A stretch of 25,199 nucleotides of DNA from CAYSUS01 sp964434165 (GTDB lineage: Bacteria; Planctomycetota; Planctomycetia; Pirellulales; Thermoguttaceae): positions 1 to 25,199 of the forward strand of contig CAYSUS010000102.1 of assembly GCA_964434165.1 (NCBI GenBank), read 5' to 3'. The position numbers and the translations under genes were made by a program. The number at the start of each line of letters is the position of its first letter. Positions within the stretch are counted from its first letter, which is position 1. The notes under the pieces are model-generated. The model saw only the letters and a list, made by a program, of their open reading frames with translations, did not search any database and had not been told where the DNA came from. Positions 16,436 to 23,357 of this stretch are shown here, piece after piece.

Positions 16436-17113
16436 CTAATGGCCCACCGCGACTGGCCCCAATTCCAGAGGCTCGACGCTGATCGGTCCCGCGCTTCCGA
16501 ACGAGCCGATGCTTCCCAGCCCGGTCACAGGGTTGACTGAAACGGTGATGAATCGCCTGGCCGTGCCCTCGCCCGCGGCAAGCCAGATCGTGGCCGGCAC
16601 ACTGGACGTGCACTGGCCCAACGGTCCGAATTCCACGGTTCGATCGGTTGAGCCAACGACACCCTCGATTCTCACTCCCGCGCCAATGTGCGGCAGGTCG
16701 GCCAGATTGACCGTATGCTCGTCGGGCCGATCGTCCGGGTCGCGAAACGGCGTGTCGGGCAGCGTGTCGAGCGATGCGTTAGTCCCGCTGTGACGCAGGA
16801 CGTATCGGTTCTCGTCCGGCTCAAAGGCGATCTCGTATTGGCTCCCGTGCGTGACCGCCAGGCTCCTCGCATAGGCCAAGTCGGTAGCCAGAATGCGGGC
16901 GGCTGAGCGCAACTGGTCGTGGATCGTCGGGTTACTGCTTGGCAGAATCACGCCAGCCAGAATTCCCATCAAGGCAAGGACGATGAGCACTTCAATAAGC
17001 GAGAACCCGCGGCAATGGCACGCCAGGGGGTCTTGAAGCCACGTCGCGTGGCGGCGCCATCCGAAGTGGCATGGCCTTCGGCTGTGCCGTCTCGTCCGGC
17101 CGAGATCCGCCAT
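16436..17113 (-). CDS. Prepilin-type minor pseudopilin (GspH/FimT-like)
   Basis: This 225-residue protein carries a class III prepilin signal: cleavage after G36, then mature FSLIEVLIVLALMGILAGVI with Glu at position 5 (E41). The next part, LATDLAYARSLAVTHGSQYE and the strand EIAFEPDENRYVLR, is the pattern of the GspH/FimT domain. The 36-residue leader is long and Arg/His-rich; no closer ATG, GTG or good alternative start is present in frame. GAGG lies eight bases before the ATG at 17113. After processing by a prepilin peptidase (not in this window) it would sit in the tip complex of the pseudopilus. Confidence 0.88.
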   Translation of the reverse strand: MADLGRTRRHSRRPCHFGWRRHATWLQDPLACHCRGFSLIEVLIVLALMGILAGVILPSSNPTIHDQLRSAARILATDLAYARSLAVTHGSQYEIAFEPDENRYVLRHSGTNASLDTLPDTPFRDPDDRPDEHTVNLADLPHIGAGVRIEGVVGSTDRTVEFGPLGQCTSSVPATIWLAAGEGTARRFITVSVNPVTGLGSIGSFGSAGPISVEPLELGPVAVGH

Positions 17114-17199
17114 GTTGGTCGCCTCGGTGTGGGAAGGGTTGGGTCGAACCCGATCAAACGACCACCCGAACCCCGGACTGAACTGGCAGGGCCGAGCGC

Positions 17200-17445
17200 C
17201 TACTTCTCCTCGGGAAGCGTAACCACGACCTTCACCGTCCCGCTCTTCAGCAGGGCGTTTTGCTCTTTCAACAGGTCGCGAATCTCCCGCAAGCAGCGGA
17301 TCATCTCGATCCGCTGCTCGACCGAGTTGGCGAACGGCTCGCGCGGCGGGTTCTCCGCTGCATCCGAGGTTCTATAAAAGCTTAGCACGCAACAAAATAC
17401 GACGTTTGCCGCGAGCAGCAGTGCGAAGATCGTCCGGCGGGCCAT
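17200..17445 (-). CDS. Small exported protein of unknown function in the pilus cluster
   Basis: This 81-residue protein has a basic start (MARRT), a hydrophobic helix (about 5-23) usable as signal peptide or anchor, and a helical stretch (IEMIRCLREIRDLLKEQNAL, about 47-66). It ends in a short strand (VKVVVTLPEEK). A strong Shine-Dalgarno, GGGAGG at 17458-17453, lies seven bases before the ATG, which supports translation. It sits between the GspK/PilX-like and GspH-like genes on the same strand, 173 bases after the former. I do not recognise a family. The amphipathic helix suggests it may pack against another component. Confidence 0.7.
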   Translation of the reverse strand: MARRTIFALLLAANVVFCCVLSFYRTSDAAENPPREPFANSVEQRIEMIRCLREIRDLLKEQNALLKSGTVKVVVTLPEEK

Positions 17446-17618
17446 TTTCGAGCCTCCCGACTTCAGGGGTGTAGGGATGGCCGGCCACGCGGAGACGCCG
17501 ACCCAAATGCCTTCGTGCCAACAGGTTCAGCCGCTTCGGCCCATTTGCCCACCGCGGTTCGGGCTTCGCCGACCGCGATTGCGCGGGCCGGCTGGTCGCG
17601 AAAAGGCCGACTCCTGTC

Positions 17619-19169
17619 TCATCCATCGTCCTTCCAGGCGATCAACTCCCAGCGGAGTCCGGGGCGGCCGGGATCCAGGTCGGTGTCATCGTCCGGGTGG
17701 GGAACGTACAGCGGCTGATTCGGGTCCTGCCAGTGATACCGGACAGCATTGCTCTCGGGCTTGATGGTGATCCGGGGCGTGGGGTCCAGTCCGTGACGGG
17801 CATGCAGCCAGGCCGGGAAGAACTCGATCCCGTCTTCCTCCTGCTCCCAAAACGCCTTGAGCGCGTCCTCCCACCACTCGGCGGTCTTCAGCCAGTCGCT
17901 CCGCGGCCGAATGAAGATCGCCCGCGCGGCCACCCGACCTCGGATGTCCGTTACGATGTCACCTTGGTTGTCCGACACCACCTCGAACACATCCGGGGCG
18001 AAGAGCATGCCCGTGGTCCTGGTCTCGCTTAGATGATGGAAGATGATGTCATCGGCGCTGATGGCAACGGGCAGCCGGACCGGCTCGCTGGAACCGGCAA
18101 GCGGCATTACGGCTCTCTCGGGCGGCTCGATGCGAATATTCCTTCCGCCGAATTCGATATCGGCGACGGCACCCCCGACCGTGACAAGCGTGCCGCGCAC
18201 GGTCACATTATCCCGCAAGCTCAACTCCCCGTAGCGGACGAACACGCCCAGCGGGTTCTCCCGTGGATCAGGCCCGAGAGTGATGCCTTCCAACTCCCCG
18301 GCGACTTCCGTGCCATGGTACGCTCTGCCGCCGGGATACAGCCGGTAGCTGTCGGCATCGGCCAGCGCGGGCGGCTGGAACTCCTGGGTCAGTGGCGAGT
18401 CAACGGGGGTCAGGCTCAGGCCGAGAGTCAGCAGCGGGACCAGATCGGAATGCTGCCAGGGGTAATAGAGTCGGACGGTGCTGTTCAGCGGACGCCAGTC
18501 GGTCCACCCCAGCAGGCGCATGCGATTCAGATCGCTCAGGTAGAGCCATTGGGCGCCGATCGCCCAGGGCATCTCCGGCCGGGCCAGGTTCATGGTCGCC
18601 CGCACCCGCACCGGCCCTTCTATCCGGCTGGGAACGTGCATGGTGAACGGCCCGGTGGTCCACTGGCAGAGGGTGTGAGAGGTGAGGTCGTTCCACCCCG
18701 GCGGCGTATCCGCGAGCTTGCGCGGGACTAGCCTCACCACGGCGCGGACGCGATGCGTGACGATCCTCTCCGGCATGTCCGGGTCCATGGCCGAGCCGGT
18801 CGCCATGACAGTGACCCGATAGGGATACTCCCAGTAGTCGTCTTCGGAAGCCTCAAGCGAAGCGTCGCCCGTGGTGTACGTGGCCTCAAAGGACTCGTAC
18901 GGACCCAGGACGCGGACGAGGGTCGCATCGACGCCTTCCCAGTCCGCGGTGTGCATTCGCTGGATGGCTACGGCGATCCCCGTCCGGGCCGCGCGGCGCG
19001 CAGCGGCCTGGAGATTGGCGTTTTCCTGGATCAGGATCGCCGTCCCCTGGGTGCGCATAATGGCGTACGACAGGGCGAACGTGACCGAGATGATCACCAG
19101 CACGGCGACCACGGCCACGCCACGTCGCATGGACGGATTCGCCACACGAGGGGGGTGTTCGGTGCTCAC
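17619..19169 (-). CDS. Large GspK/PilX-like prepilin-type protein
   Basis: This 516-residue protein starts at a GTG whose last bases overlap the previous stop (GTGA). The N terminus MRRGVAVVAVLVIISV is a prepilin-like leader and helix: cleavage would follow G17, and position 5 of the mature form is Ala, not Glu. Lack of Glu5 is a known mark of the tip pseudopilin GspK. The helix continues to ALSYAIMRTQ and a PilX/GspK-like amphipathic part (QAAARRAARTGIAVAIQRMH). The large remainder (100-516) contains a stretch (about 320-400) of short strands with repeated Gly and Val, such as LRDNVTVRGTLVTVGG, suggestive of a beta-solenoid fold. I cannot match it to the standard GspK head domain. It is larger than usual GspK (about 300-350). 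It probably caps the pseudopilus. Confidence 0.75.
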   Translation of the reverse strand: MSTEHPPRVANPSMRRGVAVVAVLVIISVTFALSYAIMRTQGTAILIQENANLQAAARRAARTGIAVAIQRMHTADWEGVDATLVRVLGPYESFEATYTTGDASLEASEDDYWEYPYRVTVMATGSAMDPDMPERIVTHRVRAVVRLVPRKLADTPPGWNDLTSHTLCQWTTGPFTMHVPSRIEGPVRVRATMNLARPEMPWAIGAQWLYLSDLNRMRLLGWTDWRPLNSTVRLYYPWQHSDLVPLLTLGLSLTPVDSPLTQEFQPPALADADSYRLYPGGRAYHGTEVAGELEGITLGPDPRENPLGVFVRYGELSLRDNVTVRGTLVTVGGAVADIEFGGRNIRIEPPERAVMPLAGSSEPVRLPVAISADDIIFHHLSETRTTGMLFAPDVFEVVSDNQGDIVTDIRGRVAARAIFIRPRSDWLKTAEWWEDALKAFWEQEEDGIEFFPAWLHARHGLDPTPRITIKPESNAVRYHWQDPNQPLYVPHPDDDTDLDPGRPGLRWELIAWKDDG

Positions 19170-20086
19170 GGATTCAACTCGTAGTAGAGCGCGGCGGAGC
19201 CGAAGTACGGGATCGCCTGCTGGCCGCCCGGGTCGTCGGCCGCCACCTCACTGCCGGGCATGAGTTGGATCTCCGTGCGTAGCCACGCCTGGCGAAGCCC
19301 GGCCTGGGGCCCGTAGAGGCTCTGTGCCCAGTCGAGATCCTCCCAGGCGATTGTGCCTGCCTTATACTGAGACCACTGGGTGTCGGACGGGCGCAGTCGC
19401 GGCTCGAAGCGCACGGCCCCGCGGCGGTTCCCGACCCCGGCCTCCGGAAGCGAGCAGACCCGCACGAGCCGTGTGAGGGTCACGCCCTGCGATCGCATGT
19501 TCGTCTTGATCGCGGCTAGTTCCGCCTCCCACGCGGCCCCGTCGGAGACGGGCGGGACGACCCGCACATCCGAAGGCAGCGTGATCTCCAATAGCCGGGC
19601 CGGGTCCTCGGGGTCGGGACAGAAGATGATTAGCTCGTTGTAACGCGGCAGCCCGTCCGGGTCAGCCGCTGTGCCCGATGGATGCCACACGACGAGCGTG
19701 TCTGGGAACCGCCACATCCCCTCATACTCGGCGACCACGTGGAAACCGGGAAACTGCTCGCTGGCTGTGGCCTCGTGCACGGTCCGTGCGATTCGCTCCA
19801 GGACGACCCGGGCGTGTTGGGTGGCCGTGCCGTGTCCCTCGCTGTAGTCGCAGCCGAGTTGCACGGCTTTGGCTAGACCGGCCAGCGCCGCCACCACAAG
19901 GACCATGACAGACATGGCAATCAGCAGCTCCAACAGCGAGAGCCCCTGCCGTGCGGCACGCGCAGTTCGCCCTCCGACCCCCAATCGGGCGTACCGGGCA
20001 GCTCGTCTGCCCGTGGGCGCGTGGCCCGGCCCGCCCCCTCGCGATCCCACGCGTCGTCGATCGGTTCTACCCGCTGGGCGGAACAT
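19166..20086 (-). CDS. Prepilin-type minor pseudopilin (GspJ-like)
   Basis: From the ATG at 20086 this is a 306-residue protein with a basic leader of about 47 residues (many Arg, Gly). The prepilin motif follows: cleavage G|LSLLELLIAMSVMVLVVA, with Leu at +1 and Glu at +5. Downstream helix HARVVLERIARTVHEATA is the alpha-helical spine, followed by a variable beta domain. Large size and LSLLELLIA motif fit GspJ/PilW. The frame opens at a TTG (20143) well inside the previous gene. I prefer ATG 20086, which has AGGTGG six bases upstream and overlaps the previous gene by 20 bases; a GTG at 20050 is also possible. The stop overlaps the next start. Confidence 0.82.
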   Translation of the reverse strand: MFRPAGRTDRRRVGSRGGGPGHAPTGRRAARYARLGVGGRTARAARQGLSLLELLIAMSVMVLVVAALAGLAKAVQLGCDYSEGHGTATQHARVVLERIARTVHEATASEQFPGFHVVAEYEGMWRFPDTLVVWHPSGTAADPDGLPRYNELIIFCPDPEDPARLLEITLPSDVRVVPPVSDGAAWEAELAAIKTNMRSQGVTLTRLVRVCSLPEAGVGNRRGAVRFEPRLRPSDTQWSQYKAGTIAWEDLDWAQSLYGPQAGLRQAWLRTEIQLMPGSEVAADDPGGQQAIPYFGSAALYYELNP

Positions 20087-20705
20087 GGGCCACCACCTGT
20101 CGCATGTGGGCCAGCTCGCGGCGGCCGCGCTGGGGGTTATCAACCACCACGCGCACCTCGATCGCCCGGAAGTCGCTCACCTGCCCGTCGGGCAGCCTGC
20201 GGCTGAAGTCCGTCGGGTCCACGTAATAGACCTCGATCTCCTCCTGCCAGTTCTCGAACAGCCGCGAGGCAACGCGGAAGTTCGCATGCCGCTGCCCGCC
20301 CTCTCCGTCGTCGGAGCCTATCGGCATGCCCCAGGCGTCCACGGGCGGCCGGCTCACGACGCCGTTGTAGTCGTCGATGTCGTTGTAGCGCTCGCGACCC
20401 ACGCCGCCCGCCTCCCAATCGGAACTGCCGAGGTCGGTCTCGTAGGGATGGGCCAAGTGGGCGCAGTAGCGGGCGCCGAGCGCCTCGTCGAGGACCTGTT
20501 GCGCGATTCCCTGGGCGACGGTCTGCTCCATCGCGTGGGAAGTCGTCTGCAGCGAGCTTTGGACTCCCAGCAGGATCGCCGCGCCGCCGACGGCCGTAAT
20601 CGTGATGGCCACCAGGGCCTCGACGAGCGTGAATCCGCAGGACGGTCGTCTTGCACGAGCGCGCCGAGTACGACGCATCGCCTCGCCTCTTCTGAATCCC
20701 GGCAT
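20067..20705 (-). CDS. Prepilin-type minor pseudopilin (GspI/PilV-like)
   Basis: This 212-residue protein has a 24-residue Arg-rich leader and the prepilin site G24|FTLVEALVAITITAVGGA, with Glu at +5 (E29). The following helix SSLQTTSHAMEQTVAQGIAQ and the motif QVLDEALGARY match the GspI/PilV group, where FTLVEALVA is characteristic. The start at 20705 is well supported by GGAGGT at 20717-20712, six bases upstream; a second ATG nine codons later has a weaker site. It is the first gene of the cluster and is preceded by a promoter and a terminator-like hairpin. In T2SS systems GspI nucleates the GspI-J-K tip complex, the order seen here. Confidence 0.88.
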   Translation of the reverse strand: MPGFRRGEAMRRTRRARARRPSCGFTLVEALVAITITAVGGAAILLGVQSSLQTTSHAMEQTVAQGIAQQVLDEALGARYCAHLAHPYETDLGSSDWEAGGVGRERYNDIDDYNGVVSRPPVDAWGMPIGSDDGEGGQRHANFRVASRLFENWQEEIEVYYVDPTDFSRRLPDGQVSDFRAIEVRVVVDNPQRGRRELAHMRQVVAHVPPSG

Positions 20706-20753
20706 GGCCCGACCTCCGTGGTCTCGAAGACTTCGGAAGTCTGAGCGAGGTGG

Positions 20754-20810
20754 AAAAAAGCGGGACGCAGCGGGGGTCCCCTCAAGCTCCCAGCTCTCCC
20801 CGCTGCGTCC
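20754..20810 (-). terminator. Intrinsic terminator, possibly an attenuator of the pilus-like cluster
   Basis: On the minus strand GGACGCAGCGGGG (20810-20798) pairs perfectly over 13 bp with CCCCGCTGCGTCC (20775-20763), followed by CGC and six T (20759-20754). The 22-base loop has its own short pairing (AGCT/AGCT). It can end transcripts coming from nadC. It also lies downstream of the candidate promoter at 20847-20874 and upstream of the first pseudopilin gene, so it could attenuate the cluster. Confidence 0.78.
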
Positions 20811-20846
20811 TCGACCAACGCCCTCCCCAAGGCGCGGGTGCAGGAA

Positions 20847-20874
20847 AATATAGGTCCGCAGGGAGCACAGTCAA
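20847..20874 (-). promoter_or_regulatory. Candidate promoter of the pilus-like cluster
   Basis: On the minus strand TTGACT (20874-20869), a 16-base spacer and TATATT (20852-20847), within an AT-richer patch. Transcription would start near 20840 and give a leader of about 135 bases to the ATG at 20705, with the terminator hairpin inside it. Confidence 0.55.
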
Positions 20875-21069
20875 ACTAGCCATAAAACCCCAGGGCCCGG
20901 GCTCGCTTTCAAGACGCTCTCGCCCATGAAATACCGGAAGAACCCGGCGAAACGAGCGTTGGGGCGTTGCCGTTTGTCAGCGGCGTTGCTGGAAGGCAAC
21001 AGGGGAAGAGGGGGAGCCGGCGGCCGGGATCCCGCGTTGCCGGGCGACATCTCCTCTTCGTGCCCGGAC

Positions 21070-21999
21070 CTACTTCTTGCCCCAGTCGAGTCCCAGGTCG
21101 AGAACCTGGGCTGAATGCGTCAGGGCGCCCACGCTGATCCGCTCCACGCCGGTTTCGGCGATGGCTCTGACCGAATCGCATCGCACGCCGCCGGAGGCTT
21201 CCAACTCCACTCTGGGATCGATCGCGTTGCGCAGGGCCACGGCGCGTCGTAGCGCGTCGGGGCCCATGTTGTCCAGGAGCACGATGTCCGGGCCGGCGGG
21301 CAGTACCTGTTCAAGCTGCTCGAGCGTGTCCACTTCCACTTCGACGACGGCCTCGCGGGCTTCCGGCGAAGGGGCCTGTTCCGCGAGGTACCGCCGCGCC
21401 CGCTGGACGGCCTCGGCCGGCGTGAACCGCCCTGCCCCGGCTTCGGCTCCGGCGGCGAGGTGGTTGTCCTTGATTAGCACGGCCTCGAAAAGGCCGGCGC
21501 GGTGGTTCCGGCCTCCGCCGCAGCGCACGGCGTATTTCTCCAGACGTCGCCACCCGGGCGTGGTCTTGCGCGTATCGTAGATGCGTGCCCCGGTGCCGGC
21601 AACCGCATCCACGTAGCGCCGCGTGAGGGTGGCAATGCCCGACAGCCGTCCGAGGAGATTGAGCAGGATTCGCTCGGCGGAGAGCATTCCGGCCGTGGGC
21701 CCCGCGACCTCGGCTACTCGGTCGCCTGGGGCCACGCTCTGACCGTCCTCGGCAAAGGCCAGCCACCCAAGCGCTGGATCGATCGCGTGGAGGACCGTCC
21801 CCGCCCCTTCCAGCCCGGCCACTACGCCCCGCCCGCGCGCGACGACTGCCGCGCGGCCGCAGGCCTCGGGCGGCACCAGGGCCCGCGTGGTCAGGTCGCC
21901 AGGTTCGCCGAGGTCCTCCCGAACTGCAAGGCGCACCATCTCGAGCAACTCCGCTTCGAGTCGCTCGTTCCACGAGATCTGTTGGAACTGCTTGCCCAA
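21070..21999 (-). CDS. nadC: Nicotinate-nucleotide pyrophosphorylase (carboxylating), quinolinate phosphoribosyltransferase
   Basis: This 309-residue enzyme converts quinolinate and PRPP to nicotinate mononucleotide, CO2 and pyrophosphate in de novo NAD synthesis. The type II phosphoribosyltransferase pattern is complete. It has REDLGEPGDLTTRALVP near the N terminus and SAERILLNLLGRLSGIAT (107-124). The substrate site is DTRKTTPGWRRLEKYAV (142-158) followed by GGGRNHRAGLFEAVLIKDNH (161-180). VEVEVDTLEQL, IVLLDNMGPDALRRAV, LEASGGV and ISVGALTHSA follow in order. The frame opens with TTG at 21999, preceded by GGGGTGA; an ATG at 21939 would shorten the protein by 20 residues but leave the fold intact. 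It stands alone, with no nadA or nadB nearby. Confidence 0.96.
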   Translation of the reverse strand: MGKQFQQISWNERLEAELLEMVRLAVREDLGEPGDLTTRALVPPEACGRAAVVARGRGVVAGLEGAGTVLHAIDPALGWLAFAEDGQSVAPGDRVAEVAGPTAGMLSAERILLNLLGRLSGIATLTRRYVDAVAGTGARIYDTRKTTPGWRRLEKYAVRCGGGRNHRAGLFEAVLIKDNHLAAGAEAGAGRFTPAEAVQRARRYLAEQAPSPEAREAVVEVEVDTLEQLEQVLPAGPDIVLLDNMGPDALRRAVALRNAIDPRVELEASGGVRCDSVRAIAETGVERISVGALTHSAQVLDLGLDWGKK

Positions 22000-22124
22000 G
22001 AATCACCCCACGGAGAGAGAAAGGGGGTCGGTCGCCCACCTCAACATAACTCCCCGGCGGCTCGGCGGAAAAGCCTTGTCGTGGCTCGACTGGGGCGCGA
22101 CAATCGAATGGTGCCGACCTCCGC

Positions 22125-22646
22125 TTGAGCCGAGCCCAAAGTCTGCAAGGACGTCGAGAGTCGTCCCCTCGCCTTCCCCAGGTGTCGCGCCGTGGGACGT
22201 CCCGTGCCCAAGCCGCCGGATTCATCGCGGAGACCCCACCCCACCCCACCGCGGAGACCCCACCTCAGGACTGGCCGCGATGGATTCTGCGTCGGGCGGA
22301 TCAGGCCACCGTGGCAGCACTCCTGATTCTCGGCGTGGCGGCCGTTTCAGGCTGGTGCCTACACCAACACTGCCAGCGCGAGCGATTGATCGAGATCGAC
22401 CGCGCCGAGCCCCGCGTGGCCCGGTTTCAGGTCGATCCGAACACGGCCGACTGGCCGGAGTTGGCTCAACTGCCGGGAATCGGCGAGACGCTCGCCCAGC
22501 GTATCGTCGAATCCCGCGAGACGGAGGGTCTCTTCCTCGACCACGAAGACCTTCGCCGCGTGCGCGGGATCGGCCCGAAGACGCTCGATCGGATGCGGCC
22601 CTACTTGCTCCCCATGCCCGAGGCCCGGGCTCTGGCCGATCATTAG
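22125..22646 (+). CDS. Membrane-anchored helix-hairpin-helix protein (ComEA-like)
   Basis: The frame encodes 173 residues. After a Pro/Arg-rich N terminus there is one membrane helix (about 62-80, VAALLILGVAAVSGWCLH). Next comes a pair of helix-hairpin-helix motifs: FQVDPNTADWPELAQLPGIG with ETLAQRIVESRE, then DLRRVRGIGPKTLDRMRPYL. This is the DNA-binding domain and layout of ComEA, the periplasmic or surface DNA receptor of natural transformation. The canonical ComEA wording would be VNINTA; here it is VDPNTA. The start is uncertain: TTG at 22125 opens the frame, GTG at 22182 is possible, and neither has a good ribosome site. It is divergent from nadC. Confidence 0.8.
   Translation: MSRAQSLQGRRESSPRLPQVSRRGTSRAQAAGFIAETPPHPTAETPPQDWPRWILRRADQATVAALLILGVAAVSGWCLHQHCQRERLIEIDRAEPRVARFQVDPNTADWPELAQLPGIGETLAQRIVESRETEGLFLDHEDLRRVRGIGPKTLDRMRPYLLPMPEARALADH
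22226..22264. repeat. Short direct repeat inside the ComEA-like gene
   Basis: The 15-base unit cgcggagaccccacc occurs at 22226-22240 and 22250-22264, separated by 9 bases of a similar C-rich run. It encodes two AETPP units in the disordered segment before the membrane helix, and looks like slippage in low-complexity coding sequence. Confidence 0.8.
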
Positions 22647-22862
22647 GCCTTTGCAGGGAACCGCAGATCGGGCCAGCTCCCCGGCGACTTGGCCATTCCG
22701 CCTTCCCTTCCCAGTGAGCAACTCGTACAATCCCTAACATAATTCTAACATTCGCTGGGCGTAGCACCACGGAAGTACGAGATTTAGAGAAGGAACGCCA
22801 CCACGCGAATTCTCGACGCGATACGCGAGCAAGGCAGTTTATGGACCGATTGGGGGTGAGAC

Positions 22863-23126
22863 ATGATCCGCGCCATCGCGATCGGTCTGCTGGTCGGAAT
22901 GGCTGTCGTTCTTGCCTGTGACTACTGGCGTCAAGTCGGCCAGGCAGAGGGCGAGGCTCGAGTCTGGCGGTACAGAGCCATCTGGAACGAGAGGGACTAC
23001 TGGCAGCAGCGAGGCGCCAGGAAGTGCCTTAATGACTTGCTGACGGATGGTTGGACCCTCGAGCGGATCGAGCCGGACGCCGACTCGGCTTCACCCGAAG
23101 CTCTAGCTGGAGCTCAGTTCCCATAG
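22863..23126 (+). CDS. Small single-pass membrane protein of unknown function
   Basis: This 87-residue protein has an N-terminal hydrophobic helix (about 2-19, IRAIAIGLLVGMAVVLAC). A Trp/Arg/Glu-rich helical region follows (YWRQVGQAEGEARVWRYRAI, then NERDYWQQRG), with an acidic tail. GGGGGTGA lies just upstream of the ATG. Cys19 at the end of the helix could be a lipid site, but the residues before it (VLAC) only loosely fit a lipobox. A perfect hairpin begins at the base after its stop codon, which supports a real transcription unit. I do not recognise a family. Confidence 0.55.
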   Translation: MIRAIAIGLLVGMAVVLACDYWRQVGQAEGEARVWRYRAIWNERDYWQQRGARKCLNDLLTDGWTLERIEPDADSASPEALAGAQFP

Positions 23127-23150
23127 ACGACCCTTCTAGGGAAGGGTCGT
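23127..23150 (+). terminator. Hairpin directly after the small membrane protein gene
   Basis: ACGACCCTTC (23127-23136) pairs perfectly with GAAGGGTCGT (23141-23150) around a TAGG loop: 10 bp, starting at the base after the stop codon. No U-run follows, so it may be a Rho-independent-like terminator of reduced strength or a 3' stabilising stem. Confidence 0.5.
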
Positions 23151-23357
23151 GGTCACTTCGGGGGATGCCAATCTGCCCTTGACGACCTATTATTGGCTCC
23201 AGCTACTCCAAATCCGCTTTCCTGCCGCGCAGTGTCCGGTTTTGAGCCGGGTAGGTATCTGTGAGGTCGAAAGGCCTTCGCGAGCCCCAGAAGACGCGAG
23301 GCCTAATCACCCCGCTGCCCGCCGCATCCGACTGAACACGCAGGAGGGAGACTCACC

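Larger units (their letters stand above)
20706..21069 (-). other. Regulatory leader between nadC and the pilus-like cluster
   Basis: No protein gene is supported in these 364 bases. On the minus strand they contain, in order, a promoter at 20874-20847, a large terminator-type hairpin at 20810-20754, a small perfect hairpin at 20742-20728 (AGACTT CCG AAGTCT) and the Shine-Dalgarno of the GspI-like gene. The part nearest nadC (20880-21069) shows nothing I can name. Confidence 0.7.

Noticed and set aside
20087..20143. Upstream extension of the GspJ-like frame to a TTG start
   Set aside because: It lies inside the coding region of the previous gene; ATG 20086 has an AGGTGG six bases upstream.
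23179..23207. TTGACG with a 17-base spacer as promoter of the DUF1573 gene
   Set aside because: The -10 position reads GCTACT and lacks the key A at position 2, so support is too thin.
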